Assembly (NCBI RefSeq): GCF_001434465.1
Contig: NZ_AZGE01000003.1
Span: 32,885-96,884, forward strand
Length of the DNA stretch: 64,000 nt
Direction of reading: 5' to 3'
Source of the DNA: Limosilactobacillus oris DSM 4864
GTDB lineage: Bacteria; Bacillota; Bacilli; Lactobacillales; Lactobacillaceae
The notes under the pieces were generated by a model, which was not told where the DNA came from, made no database searches, and saw only the letters and a program-made list of their open reading frames with translations. The number at the start of each line of letters is the position of its first letter. Positions within the stretch are counted from its first letter, which is position 1. Positions 36,469 to 45,509 of the stretch are shown here, piece after piece. The position numbers were made by a program, and so were the translations under genes.

Positions 36469-37842
36469 ATGACGAGCAAAACTTTTAGTGATTTTAAGCT
36501 CAAACCATACTTGGTAAAAGCTGTAACGGCAATTAACTTCCACGAACCTACTGCGGTGCAGGAGAAAGTCATCCCAGATATCCTTGCAGGAAAGAGCGTG
36601 GTTGGGCAGTCGGCTACCGGGAGCGGGAAAACCCACGCCTTTTTACTGCCGCTCTTTTCCCGGATCGACCCGGCTGTTCAGGAAGTTCAGGCGGTCATCA
36701 CGACCCCGAGCCGGGAGTTGGCCTACCAAATTTACAATGCTGCCAAGCAGTTAAACCAGTTTGCTGACCAGCCGTTGACCATCCATAACTACGTTGGGGG
36801 TACGGATAAGCAGCACCAGATTGCCCAGTTGGAGCGCAAGCAACCCCAGTTAGTGATTGGAACGCCGGGACGGGTATTGGACCTGATTAAGTCCCAGCAC
36901 CTGGACGTGCATACCGCCACAATGTTCGTGGTCGATGAAGCGGATATGACTCTTGATATGGGATTCTTGGAACAGGTCGACCAGATTGCGGGGCGCTTCC
37001 CGGAAAACTTACAGATGATGGTCTTTTCTGCTACCATTCCGGAGAAGCTCCGGCCGTTTCTGAAAAAGTACATGGCGAACCCGGTGATTGAGGAAATCCC
37101 AACGGCAACGGTCATTAATCCAGACGTAGAGAACTGGCTGCTATCGACTAAGGGCCATGACCGCAACCAGCTGATTTACCAGCTGCTCACGATGGGGGAA
37201 CCATACCTGGCCCTCGTCTTTGCCAACACCAAGGAGCGGGCAGAAGAACTGACCCGCTACCTTAGCGAGCAGGGGTTAAAGGTAGCGCTGATTCACGGGG
37301 GACTGGAACCCCGGAGGCGGAAACGGGTGATGCGCCAGATCCGTAATTTAGACTACCAGTATGTGGTGGCAACCGATTTGGCGGCCCGGGGAATTGATAT
37401 TGACGGGGTTTCTTTGGTAATCAATGATGACTTGCCGACTGACCTGGAATACTTCGTTCACCGGGTGGGGCGGACCGGCCGTAACCAGATGACTGGCACG
37501 GCGATCACCCTTTACGAGCCGGCCGAAGATGAGTTGATTGCCAAGTTGGAAGACCGGGGAATCAAGTTTGTGCCGAAGGAAGTCAAAAACGGCCGCTTGG
37601 TAACTACCCATGACCGGAACCGGCGGAAAAAGTTTCGGCGGCGGCAAGAGGAACTTGACCCGTCAATGAAGGGCTACGTCAAGAAAGCCAAGCGGAAGGT
37701 CAAACCGGGCTATAAGAAGCGAATCAAGCGGGCAATCAAGGATGATGAGCAGCAAAAGCGGCGTCTTGAACTGCGTCATAAAATCCGAAAGGCCAAGCGG
37801 CAGCGACAACGGCAGCACCGGCGTGAACGTGCCGACCGTTGA
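36469..37842 (+). CDS. cshB: DEAD-box RNA helicase (CshB-like)
   Basis: An ATP-dependent RNA helicase. The 457-residue protein has the Q-motif region, Walker A SATGSGKT (about 47-54), the DEAD box at residues 156-159, SAT, and the C-terminal ARGIDI and HRVGRTGR motifs. A Lys/Arg-rich tail of about 80 residues binds RNA. Length and basic tail fit CshB, linked to cold growth and ribosome assembly. ATG 36469 follows AAGGAGG, 10 nt after the nrnA stop. The alaS promoter's -35 box overlaps its stop codon. Confidence 0.9.
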   Translation: MTSKTFSDFKLKPYLVKAVTAINFHEPTAVQEKVIPDILAGKSVVGQSATGSGKTHAFLLPLFSRIDPAVQEVQAVITTPSRELAYQIYNAAKQLNQFADQPLTIHNYVGGTDKQHQIAQLERKQPQLVIGTPGRVLDLIKSQHLDVHTATMFVVDEADMTLDMGFLEQVDQIAGRFPENLQMMVFSATIPEKLRPFLKKYMANPVIEEIPTATVINPDVENWLLSTKGHDRNQLIYQLLTMGEPYLALVFANTKERAEELTRYLSEQGLKVALIHGGLEPRRRKRVMRQIRNLDYQYVVATDLAARGIDIDGVSLVINDDLPTDLEYFVHRVGRTGRNQMTGTAITLYEPAEDELIAKLEDRGIKFVPKEVKNGRLVTTHDRNRRKKFRRRQEELDPSMKGYVKKAKRKVKPGYKKRIKRAIKDDEQQKRRLELRHKIRKAKRQRQRQHRRERADR

Positions 37843-37867
37843 TTTTTGCGCGGGGGTCCGCTATAAT
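37839..37867 (+). promoter_or_regulatory. Promoter of the alaS leader
   Basis: TTGATT (37839-37844) and TATAAT (37862-37867) with a 17-nt spacer. The -35 box overlaps the TGA stop of the helicase gene. Confidence 0.85.
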
Positions 37868-37873
37868 ATGGTT

Positions 37874-38075
37874 CGTTTGGGATATGTCCGTTGATTCGTC
37901 ATTGACAGAAACAACCGGGTCGCTGTGACGGTTGAGTGACGGTTAGCGGGTGCTCCCCATCCAAAAAACTGGATAAAACTCCCGTGAGGGAAATAAAGAG
38001 GTAAACGAATTCCATCGTTGCAAGCAAAGTGGTACCGCGTCAATCGGCGTCTTTGTTAGCAGGGATGGTTTTTGT
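37874..38075 (+). promoter_or_regulatory. T-box riboswitch for alaS
   Basis: The T-box core AAGTGGTACCGCG is at 38027-38039. The terminator pairs CCATC...GCAAAG (38012-38029) with CTTTG...GATGG (38051-38068) around the core, then TTTTTG. Stem I is short (about 80 nt, base TTTGG with CCAAA) with an inner CGTCA/TGACG stem. I cannot see the AGTA/GAA loop-E pair that the Val and His leaders show. The specifier is therefore unresolved: GCG (37946-37948) or GCT (37952-37954), both alanine codons. Confidence 0.85.
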
Positions 38076-38097
38076 TTTTTGAAAGGAAGAGAGTAGC

Positions 38098-40758
38098 GTG
38101 AAAAAGCTGAAACAGTTGGACAGTGCGCAGGTGCGGCGGATGTACCTGGACTTTTTCCAACAGCACGGTCATAAGGTAATGCCAAGCCAGTCCTTAGTCC
38201 CAGTCAATGATCCGACCCTGTTATGGATTAATTCTGGGGTGGCAACGATGAAGAAGTACTTTGACGGGAAGGTCGTCCCGGATAACCCGCGGATGACTTC
38301 CTCCCAGAAGAGTATTCGGACCAACGATATTGAAAACGTGGGGAAGACGGCGCGCCACCACACGATGTTTGAAATGCTCGGCAACTTCTCCGTTGGGGAT
38401 TACTTTAAAAATGAGGTCATCCCGTGGGCCTGGGAACTGTTGACGAGTGACGACTGGTTCGGCTTTGACCCAGCCCGTCTCTACATTACCTACTACCCGA
38501 AAGACCATGATGCCTACAATAAATGGCGGGAAGTCGGGGTTGCCGAAGACCACTTGATTGCCGATGAAGACAACTTCTGGGATATTGGTCAGGGGCCTTC
38601 TGGTCCGGACACCGAAGTTTTCTATGACCGGGGGCAGGAATTCAATAACCTGGCAGAAGATGACCCTGAAAGCTACCCGGGCGGCGAAAACGAACGCTAC
38701 CTGGAAATCTGGAACATCGTCTTCAGCCAGTTTAACCACACGCCAGAAAATACTTACGAGCCGCTCCCCCACAAGAATATTGATACGGGGATGGGCTTGG
38801 AACGGGTCGTTTCCATCTTTGAGAATGCACCGACGAACTTTGAAACCGACCTCTTCATGCCAATTATCAAGCAGGTTGCAGCCCTGTCTGCTGGTAAACA
38901 GTACGGGGCTGATAAGGCCGATGACGTTCAGTTTAAGATTATTGCCGACCATATCCGGACGATTACCTTTGCCATTGGTGATGGTGCCCTCCCATCGAAC
39001 ATGGGGCGGGGCTATGTCATCCGGCGGCTGCTTCGGCGGGCCGTGGTAGCCGGCAAGAAGCTCGGCATTGACGAACCATTCCTGGCACAACTGGTTCCCA
39101 CCGTTGGCAAAATTATGGAAGACTACTACCCAGAAGTTTTGCAAAACGCTGATTACATTGCTTCCGTTATTAAGTCGGAAGAGGACCGTTTCAGTGCGAC
39201 CCTGAATGGGGGATTAAACCTGTTAAACAGCGTGATTGCTGATGCCAAGCAAAACGGCAGTAACCAGATCGATGGCCGGACGGCGTTCAAGCTCTACGAT
39301 ACCTACGGCTTCCCAATCGAATTGACGAAGGAATATGCAGCTGATGAGGGCTTGACGGTTGACCAAACGGGCTTTGAAGCTGCGATGACTGAGCAGCAAA
39401 ACCGGGCCCGAAACGCGCGTGACATGGACAACGGAATGGGCGTGCAAACCGACCTCTGGACCGACTTCAAGGAAGATAGCAAGTACGTCGGCTATACTGA
39501 TTTGACGGTCGACGATGCCAAGGTGATTGGCCTGGCCCACGATGGCCAGCAAGCCGACAGCGCAGCGCCAAGCGACCAGAACATCGAAGTGATCTTTGAT
39601 ACCACACCATTCTACGCGGAAATGGGGGGCCAGGTAGCCGATACTGGTGATATTATCGATAATTACGGTAAGAAGGTCGGTCGGGTCGTTGGCGTCCAGC
39701 ACGCGCCAAACCAGCAAAACTTACACCGGGTTGAATTGACGAGCCCAATCAAGAAGGGGGCCCGCTACAAGCTGGTAGTTGACCGGGCTCGGCACCTGAA
39801 GATTGAAAAGAACCATACCGCGACCCACCTGTTGGATCAAGCGTTGCGGAACGTCTTGGGCGGGCACACCCAACAGGCCGGCTCCCTGGTCGAAGCCCAC
39901 TACCTCCGCTTTGACTTTAACCACTTCGGCCAGGTTACTGCTAAGGACTTAGCTGCGGTTGAAGCAATGGTCAATGAGCAGATCTTTAAGGAAATTCCGG
40001 TAACCACGGTGGAAACCGACATTGATTCGGCCAAAGAAATGGGCGCGATTGCCCTCTTCTCCGACAAGTACGGCGATAAGGTCCGCGTCGTTAAGATTGG
40101 TGACTACAATACCGAATTCTGTGGCGGTGACCACGTCAAAAACACCAATGAGCTGGGGCTTTTCAAGATTGTTTCCGAAGGGGGCGTCGGTGCCGGCGTC
40201 CGGCGGATTGAAGCGGTGACCTCCAGCGATGCCTATGACTTCCTGCAAAAGCGCAATGCCATGTTGGAAGAAGTCGCGGGGGACCTGAAAGCAGCCCAGA
40301 TCAAAGAGGTGCCACACCAGGTTGCTAACCTGCAAGAGGAATTAAAGCAGGCCAACAAGCAGGTCGAGGCACTGCAGGCTAAGATTGCGGCCCAGCAGGC
40401 GAACAACGTCTTTGATGATGTTCAAGAGACGAAGAAGGGTAAACTGATTGTGGCCGAGGTCAAGGTTGCTGGGATGGGTCAACTGCGGCAACTGGCTGAT
40501 AGCTGGCGTGCCAAGGGCTTGTCCGATGTTCTTGTCTTGGGGACGGCCAATGATGGCAAGGCTAACCTCCTCGTGGCAGTCAGTGACGAAAAGGTCAAGG
40601 CGGGCTTAAAGGCTGGTGACCTGATTAAGGCAATCGCTTCCGCCATTAAGGGTGGCGGCGGCGGCCGGCCAAACCTTGCCCAGGCTGGTGGAAAAGATCC
40701 TGCCGGTATTCCTGCCGCCCTCAAGCTGGCAAAGGAATACCTGGACAACGAAAATTAA
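38098..40758 (+). CDS. alaS: Alanyl-tRNA synthetase
   Basis: A class II synthetase charging tRNA-Ala. The 886-residue protein has the catalytic domain (MYLDFFQQHGHKVM, motif 2 around RHHTMFEMLGNFS, motif 3 near GMGLERVVS), a tRNA-recognition region, and the editing domain with zinc ligands HTATHLLDQAL and CGGDH. The C-terminal coiled coil and DHHA1 domain ends with GGGGGRPNLAQAGGKD. The GTG start at 38098 follows GAAAGGAAGAG. It is regulated by the upstream T-box and ends before the 40772 terminator. Confidence 0.98.
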   Translation: MKKLKQLDSAQVRRMYLDFFQQHGHKVMPSQSLVPVNDPTLLWINSGVATMKKYFDGKVVPDNPRMTSSQKSIRTNDIENVGKTARHHTMFEMLGNFSVGDYFKNEVIPWAWELLTSDDWFGFDPARLYITYYPKDHDAYNKWREVGVAEDHLIADEDNFWDIGQGPSGPDTEVFYDRGQEFNNLAEDDPESYPGGENERYLEIWNIVFSQFNHTPENTYEPLPHKNIDTGMGLERVVSIFENAPTNFETDLFMPIIKQVAALSAGKQYGADKADDVQFKIIADHIRTITFAIGDGALPSNMGRGYVIRRLLRRAVVAGKKLGIDEPFLAQLVPTVGKIMEDYYPEVLQNADYIASVIKSEEDRFSATLNGGLNLLNSVIADAKQNGSNQIDGRTAFKLYDTYGFPIELTKEYAADEGLTVDQTGFEAAMTEQQNRARNARDMDNGMGVQTDLWTDFKEDSKYVGYTDLTVDDAKVIGLAHDGQQADSAAPSDQNIEVIFDTTPFYAEMGGQVADTGDIIDNYGKKVGRVVGVQHAPNQQNLHRVELTSPIKKGARYKLVVDRARHLKIEKNHTATHLLDQALRNVLGGHTQQAGSLVEAHYLRFDFNHFGQVTAKDLAAVEAMVNEQIFKEIPVTTVETDIDSAKEMGAIALFSDKYGDKVRVVKIGDYNTEFCGGDHVKNTNELGLFKIVSEGGVGAGVRRIEAVTSSDAYDFLQKRNAMLEEVAGDLKAAQIKEVPHQVANLQEELKQANKQVEALQAKIAAQQANNVFDDVQETKKGKLIVAEVKVAGMGQLRQLADSWRAKGLSDVLVLGTANDGKANLLVAVSDEKVKAGLKAGDLIKAIASAIKGGGGGRPNLAQAGGKDPAGIPAALKLAKEYLDNEN

Positions 40759-40771
40759 TTTAGCAGTTAGG

Positions 40772-40817
40772 CGGGCAGCTCTAACCCTGGCAATCAGCGG
40801 GGCGGGCTGCTCGTTTT
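40772..40817 (+). terminator. Terminator after alaS
   Basis: CGGGCAGC (40772-40779) pairs with GCTGCTCG (40806-40813), one G-U pair, long loop, followed by TTTT. Confidence 0.75.
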
Positions 40818-40887
40818 GCAGTTAAATGAAGATTAGCGTTGTTCGATGAAGGAACCGGCTTTTTTAATTGCCAATCAGCCGGGATAA

Positions 40888-40916
40888 TTGTGATTTTACA
40901 ACGAGTATAGTAAAAT
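40888..40916 (+). promoter_or_regulatory. Promoter of ireB-ruvX
   Basis: TTGTGA (40888-40893) and TAAAAT (40911-40916), 17-nt spacer, 36 nt upstream of ireB. Confidence 0.7.
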
Positions 40917-40951
40917 ATTGGGTTAAAGAGACTATCTGGAGGTGACGATTG

Positions 40952-41221
40952 ATGACTGCTAATAATGACAAGACGATGTTCTTTGATTTTGGTCAGGAAC
41001 GCCAAGAAGATATTAAAGAAACGCTCAAAACGGTTTATGAATCGTTGGAGGAAAAGGGCTACAACCCAATTAACCAAATCGTGGGTTACCTGCTGTCTGG
41101 AGATCCAGCTTACATTCCGCGGCTTAATGACGCCCGGAATCTGATTCGGGCTCATGAGCGGGATGAAATTATTGAAGAGCTGGTCCGCTCGTACCTAAAG
41201 AATAATGGTGAGACCAAATGA
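40952..41221 (+). CDS. ireB: IreB family regulatory phosphoprotein
   Basis: An 89-residue DUF965/UPF0297 protein (YrzL in Bacillus). In Enterococcus, IreB is phosphorylated by the Ser/Thr kinase IreK and restrains cephalosporin resistance. The conserved core [38 protein letters not shown] and [18 protein letters not shown] segments are present, and the N-terminal TANNDKT holds the probable phosphorylated threonines. The ATG follows GGAGGTGA. It overlaps ruvX by 4 nt (ATGA), in the standard alaS-ireB-ruvX order. Confidence 0.94.
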   Translation: MTANNDKTMFFDFGQERQEDIKETLKTVYESLEEKGYNPINQIVGYLLSGDPAYIPRLNDARNLIRAHERDEIIEELVRSYLKNNGETK

Positions 41222-41661
41222 GGCTATTGGGCTTAGACGTTGGCTCCAAGACCGTGGGCATCGCCGTGAGTGACCCGCTCGGTTGGACAGCCCAGGCGGT
41301 CGAGATTATTCCGATTGATGAAGATGAAGAGGTCTTTGGCTTGGACCGGGTCGCCGAACTTGTCGACAAGGAACAGGTGGCGGGCTTCGTCTTGGGCTTG
41401 CCCAAAAACATGAATAATACGGAAGGCCCCCGGGTGGCAGCTTCTAAACACTATGGTGAGCTGCTCCAGGAACGGTTCCCCCAGATTCCAATCGACTTTC
41501 AAGATGAGCGCCTCACGACTGTTGAAGCGCACCGGATGCTGGTGGAAGAGGCGGATATTTCACGGGCCAAGCAGAAAAAAGTCATTGATGAGGTTGCTGC
41601 AACCTTTATCCTGCAAAGCTACCTTGATCGTCATGGCCGGTTAGTGCAAAAACTAAAATAA
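41218..41661 (+). CDS. ruvX: YqgF/RuvX RNase H-fold nuclease
   Basis: A 147-residue RNase H-like protein, often called putative pre-16S rRNA nuclease or Holliday junction resolvase. It starts with the conserved [19 protein letters not shown] (catalytic Asp in LDVG). It has a [11 protein letters not shown] loop and the [12 protein letters not shown] motif with the second acidic cluster near residues 97-108, then the C-terminal [14 protein letters not shown]. It is translationally coupled to ireB by a 4-nt overlap and runs on to the DUF1292 gene. Confidence 0.94.
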   Translation: MRLLGLDVGSKTVGIAVSDPLGWTAQAVEIIPIDEDEEVFGLDRVAELVDKEQVAGFVLGLPKNMNNTEGPRVAASKHYGELLQERFPQIPIDFQDERLTTVEAHRMLVEEADISRAKQKKVIDEVAATFILQSYLDRHGRLVQKLK

Positions 41662-41674
41662 GGGAATGGTTAAA

Positions 41675-41974
41675 GTGACTAAACAACAAAATAACGATGA
41701 AAACATGATCACACTGATTGATGAAGATGGCAATGAACAGCTGTTTAAGGAACTGTTTACTTTTGACTCAGATGATTATGGGAAGTCATACATTTTTATT
41801 TACCCCGCTGAACAGGAAAACGATGAATCAGTTGACATCCAGGCCTACATTGTCACTGATAACCAGGAAGGCGACGGGCAGGACCTCGTTCCCATCGAGG
41901 ACGATAAAGAATGGGACATGGTTGAGCAGGTTCTGAACACCTTCTTGGATGATGATGGCAACTTCAAGGGTTAA
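41675..41974 (+). CDS. DUF1292 protein (YrzB-like)
   Basis: A small, very acidic 99-residue protein of the DUF1292/YrzB family, function unknown. Family features are [33 protein letters not shown] and the [16 protein letters not shown] stretch. It regularly follows ireB-ruvX in lactobacilli, streptococci and bacilli. I use GTG 41675, which has AGGGA at about 10 nt; ATG 41666 overlaps that site. No membrane segment is present. Confidence 0.88.
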   Translation: MTKQQNNDENMITLIDEDGNEQLFKELFTFDSDDYGKSYIFIYPAEQENDESVDIQAYIVTDNQEGDGQDLVPIEDDKEWDMVEQVLNTFLDDDGNFKG

Positions 41975-42033
41975 TCAGGAAACGGCGATTGTCCAGGACC
42001 GGTGAACCAGGGCTGGAACAACTGAAATAACAA

Positions 42034-42063
42034 TTGCCAAATTGAATTGGGGTCTAGTATACA
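42034..42063 (+). promoter_or_regulatory. Promoter of the CvpA-mutS2 unit
   Basis: TTGCCA (42034-42039) and TATACA (42058-42063) with an 18-nt spacer. Confidence 0.6.
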
Positions 42064-42128
42064 ATCAGTGGATTGGGTGCTAGGCCCTATTAGCGTAGTA
42101 GTAATTTTCAGGTAAAGGATGGCAGAGA

Positions 42129-42656
42129 ATGGTTTTAACCACAGTTATTATTTTAATTCTAGTCGGTTGTTTTCTTAACGGCCGGCGCCGGGGGCTATTG
42201 ATGATGGTCCTCTATGCCGCGACGTACCTCGTGAGCTGGCTGGTAGCCAAGTTAGCGGCTCCGGTGGTTGGCAGATGGTTGGGCAACCTGCTGCCAAATG
42301 TTTCAAACGGCTCGTCGTATTCTGGGCAGCTGTTAGCGCCGGTTGATCTAGACCACTTTTTTAGTAACGGGATTGCCTTCATGCTGATTTTCGCCATTGT
42401 AGCATTCTTATGCCACTGGCTAGTCCGCCAATTAAACTGGGTTCGGCGACTGCCCGTGATTGGAACGCTCGACAGGCTGGCCGGCGGACTCCTATCGTTA
42501 CTGATTGGTTACGTGATTATCTTTGTGATCCTGGTAGTGACGCAGCTGTGGCCGGCAGAATGGTGGCAAATGCAACTCGCCAACTCTGGCTTGGCCCGGC
42601 TAATCATTGATCAAACGCCACTGCTCGCCCAGCTGGTTTTACAAACGATTGAATAA
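42129..42656 (+). CDS. CvpA family membrane protein
   Basis: A 175-residue integral membrane protein with four to five helices of the CvpA family, named for an E. coli gene needed for colicin V production. Typical features are the Arg-rich loop after helix 1 (LNGRRRGLLMMVLYAATYLVSW) and the GTLDRLAGGLLSLLIGYVI segment near 117-135. It lies 14 nt upstream of mutS2, the usual partner in Firmicutes. Its own molecular role is unclear. Confidence 0.88.
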   Translation: MVLTTVIILILVGCFLNGRRRGLLMMVLYAATYLVSWLVAKLAAPVVGRWLGNLLPNVSNGSSYSGQLLAPVDLDHFFSNGIAFMLIFAIVAFLCHWLVRQLNWVRRLPVIGTLDRLAGGLLSLLIGYVIIFVILVVTQLWPAEWWQMQLANSGLARLIIDQTPLLAQLVLQTIE

Positions 42657-42670
42657 GGGGAAGTAGGAGA

Positions 42671-45043
42671 ATGAACCATAAAATAATCGAGACACTTGAA
42701 TTTGAACAAATCAAAGGCCGGGTCGCCCAGCACCTTGTTTCGGCTGCTGGCAAGCAGGAACTGGCGGCCTTAATGCCGGCAACGGACTACCAGACGGTGG
42801 ATACCTGGTTGACAGAAACAACTGATGGGGCTGACATCCTCCGCTTAGAGGGGGGCCTGCCCCTGCCTAAGCTGGCTGATATTAAGCCCCAGATGAAACG
42901 CTTGAAGATTGGCGCCAACTTAAACGGGACTGAACTGGCCCAGGTGACCAAGGTCCTGCAAGCGAGCCTAAGCGTCCAGAACTTCTTTGAACAGATGCGG
43001 GAGAAGAAGATCAAACTCCGGGTCCTCGAGCAGACGGTGGACCGGCTGGTAACGATTCCGTCGGTGACGACCCGGCTAGTCCGTTCGGTGGATCCTGACG
43101 GGCGGATTAACGATGAAGCCTCGGCGAAGTTACACGGGATTCGGCAGTTAATTAGTAAGACCGAAAATGAAATTCGCCAGCAGATGGCCCAGTACACCCA
43201 GGGGAAGAGTGCCAAGTACCTCAGCGAACCGATCGTGACGGTCAGAAACGACCGCTTTGTGATCCCGGTGTTGGCCCGGTACCGGAATAAGTTTGGCGGG
43301 GTCGTTCATGACCAGAGCGCTAGCGGCCAGACCCTGTACATTGAACCGGGCGCGGTGATGGAAGACAATAACCGCTTACGCCAGGCCCAGATTGAGGAGA
43401 AGCAGGAGGTCCTGCGGGTATTGGCCGAACTGTCAGCCCTGATTTCACCATACCGGCACGACATCCTAAATAACGAGCAGATTTTGGGACACCTGGACTT
43501 CATTAACGCGAAGGCAATCTACGCCCACGAACTCAAGGCCAGCCTGCCGCTCCTGTCTGCGGATAACCAGGTGAACCTGCGCAAAGCCTGGCACCCCCTG
43601 ATTGCACGTGACCAGGCGGTTGCCAATGATATTAAACTTGGTGGGGACTACCAAACGGTAATCATTACTGGTCCAAACACAGGTGGGAAGACGATTACCC
43701 TGAAAACGCTTGGAATTATCCAACTAATGGGTCAGGCGGGCCTGTTTATCCCCGCGCAGGAGGGCAGCACGATCGGGGTTTTCGATAACGTCTTTGCTGA
43801 CATCGGTGATGAGCAATCGCTTGAGCAAAACCTCAGTACCTTTTCCGGACACATGGATAACGTGAAGACGATTCTTGACCAGTTGACCGCCGACAGCCTG
43901 GTTCTGCTGGATGAATTGGGGGCCGGGACAGACCCGAAAGAAGGGGCTGCCTTGGCCATGGCAATCCTGGATGAAGTCGGGCAACGGGGGAGCTTGGTAA
44001 TGATTACCACCCACTATCCGGAGCTAAAGGTGTATGGTTACGATCGTGCCAAAACCATTAACGCCAGTATGGAGTTTGACCAGGCGACCCTGCAGCCGAC
44101 CTACCGGTTGCTGTTGGGGATTCCCGGACGGTCAAACGGTTTGGAGATTGCCAAGCGTCTCGGGATTGGCCCGGCAATCATCAGCGAGGCCCAGTCGCTG
44201 GTCAGTGATGATAGTCAGGACTTGAACGCAATGATTGGCGACCTGGTAGAACAACGGAAGCAGGCGCGGGAAGAAAGCGAGCGGCTGGCAAAGCTGGTTG
44301 CCCAAAATCAGGCTGACCAGGAAGAACTTAACCAAAAGTTAGACCGCTTTAATGAGCAGCGCGACCAGTTGTTGGAACGGGCTCGGTCGCAGGCGAACCA
44401 CCAGGTGGCTCAGGCCAAGCGTAAGGCTGACCGGATCATCCACCACCTGCGCCAGTTGGAAATCCAACAGGGAGCCGGAGTTAAGGAGAATCAGCTGATT
44501 GATGCCCAGGGGGCGTTGAACGCCCTCCACCAGGATAACCCGCGGCTCCAGCATAACAGCGTCCTGAAGCGGGCCAAGGAGAAACATGATTTGCATAAGG
44601 GGGATGCGGTCCTGGTGAAATCTTACGGCCAGCACGGCGAACTGCTTAGCCGGCGGGGAAACCATAAGTGGGAAGTCCAAATTGGCATTCTCAAAATGGA
44701 AATCGATGAACGGGACTTAGAAAAGGTTGCCAAGCGGGACCTGCCAAAAGAAAAGCAGCAGCGGACGGGGCACCGGGCGGTCAAGACCACGCAGACTCGG
44801 AAGACCTCTGCCCGGTTGGACCTGCGCGGGCACCGCTACGAAGAGGCGATGGGCGAGTTGAGCAACTTCATTGATCATGCCCTGCTGAACAACCTGGGGA
44901 CTGTGACGATTATTCACGGCAAGGGGACCGGAGCATTGCGGAAGGGAACCCAGCAGTACCTGCAGAGTAATCCGCGGGTCAAGTCCTTCTCGTATGCGGC
45001 CCCGAATGCTGGTGGCGACGGAGCGACAATCGTTAACTTATAA
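42671..45043 (+). CDS. mutS2: Endonuclease MutS2
   Basis: MutS2 is a MutS paralogue that lacks the mismatch-recognition domain. It was studied in recombination control and, more recently, in splitting collided ribosomes in Bacillus. The 790-residue protein has the MutS core and lever, Walker A GPNTGGKT at residues 334-341, Walker B LVLLDELGAGTDP, a long coiled coil (about 510-620), a KOW-like segment, and a C-terminal Smr domain (about 716-790) with LDLRGHRYEEA and IHGKGTGALRKG. All motifs are intact. It follows the CvpA gene by 14 nt. Confidence 0.97.
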   Translation: MNHKIIETLEFEQIKGRVAQHLVSAAGKQELAALMPATDYQTVDTWLTETTDGADILRLEGGLPLPKLADIKPQMKRLKIGANLNGTELAQVTKVLQASLSVQNFFEQMREKKIKLRVLEQTVDRLVTIPSVTTRLVRSVDPDGRINDEASAKLHGIRQLISKTENEIRQQMAQYTQGKSAKYLSEPIVTVRNDRFVIPVLARYRNKFGGVVHDQSASGQTLYIEPGAVMEDNNRLRQAQIEEKQEVLRVLAELSALISPYRHDILNNEQILGHLDFINAKAIYAHELKASLPLLSADNQVNLRKAWHPLIARDQAVANDIKLGGDYQTVIITGPNTGGKTITLKTLGIIQLMGQAGLFIPAQEGSTIGVFDNVFADIGDEQSLEQNLSTFSGHMDNVKTILDQLTADSLVLLDELGAGTDPKEGAALAMAILDEVGQRGSLVMITTHYPELKVYGYDRAKTINASMEFDQATLQPTYRLLLGIPGRSNGLEIAKRLGIGPAIISEAQSLVSDDSQDLNAMIGDLVEQRKQAREESERLAKLVAQNQADQEELNQKLDRFNEQRDQLLERARSQANHQVAQAKRKADRIIHHLRQLEIQQGAGVKENQLIDAQGALNALHQDNPRLQHNSVLKRAKEKHDLHKGDAVLVKSYGQHGELLSRRGNHKWEVQIGILKMEIDERDLEKVAKRDLPKEKQQRTGHRAVKTTQTRKTSARLDLRGHRYEEAMGELSNFIDHALLNNLGTVTIIHGKGTGALRKGTQQYLQSNPRVKSFSYAAPNAGGDGATIVNL

Positions 45044-45079
45044 TAAGTAAGCTCTTTTCGTGCTTTTATTGCTGACCTC

Positions 45080-45088
45080 TGTTAAAAT
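45080..45088 (+). promoter_or_regulatory. Extended -10 promoter of trxA
   Basis: TGTTAAAAT, 32 nt upstream of trxA; no good -35 box. Confidence 0.5.
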
Positions 45089-45120
45089 TAGAATCAAACA
45101 ATTAGAGAGGAGTCTTTACA

Positions 45121-45435
45121 ATGGCAGTAAAAGAAACTACTGATCAGACGTTTGAACAGAATACTGCGCAAGGGGTTGCGTTAGTCGATTTTTGGGCAAC
45201 TTGGTGTGGCCCTTGTCGGATGCAGTCACCGGTCGTTGAAGCCCTGTCCGACGAAATGCCGGAAGTTAACTTCTTTAAGATGGACGTTGACCAAAACCAG
45301 GAAACGGCGCGGAAGTTCCGGATCATGAGTATTCCAACCTTAATGGTGAAGAAAAACGGGGAGGTAGTTGACCAGATTGTCGGTTACCACCCGCAGGAAC
45401 AGCTCAAACAGCTTTTGCAACAATACGTAGATTAG
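45121..45435 (+). CDS. trxA: Thioredoxin
   Basis: A 104-residue cytoplasmic dithiol reductase with the WCGPCR active site at about residues 28-33, preceded by LVDFWATWC. The cis-proline motif SIPTLMV is near 72-78 and the buried Asp is in VDFWA. Length and motifs are those of canonical TrxA. It has its own extended -10 promoter and AGAGAGG ribosome site, and ends at a strong terminator shared with the convergent yslB gene. The mutS2-trxA order is common in lactobacilli. Confidence 0.97.
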   Translation: MAVKETTDQTFEQNTAQGVALVDFWATWCGPCRMQSPVVEALSDEMPEVNFFKMDVDQNQETARKFRIMSIPTLMVKKNGEVVDQIVGYHPQEQLKQLLQQYVD

Positions 45436-45450
45436 TTTTTAAAACTAGTA

Positions 45451-45496
45451 AGGGACTTCCCAAGCACGGCATAGCCGGTTTGGAAAGTCCCTTTTG
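45451..45496. terminator. Terminator between convergent trxA and yslB
   Basis: AGGGACTTCC (45451-45460) pairs with GGAAAGTCCCT (45482-45492) with one mismatch. T-runs suit the plus strand and nearby A-runs suit the minus strand. Confidence 0.8.
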
Positions 45497-45509
45497 TTTA
45501 TGGTCAGTT

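Noticed and set aside
38221..39144. 307-codon open frame on the minus strand
   Set aside because: It is antisense to alaS and arises from the G/C-rich third positions of that gene; no ribosome site and no recognisable motif.
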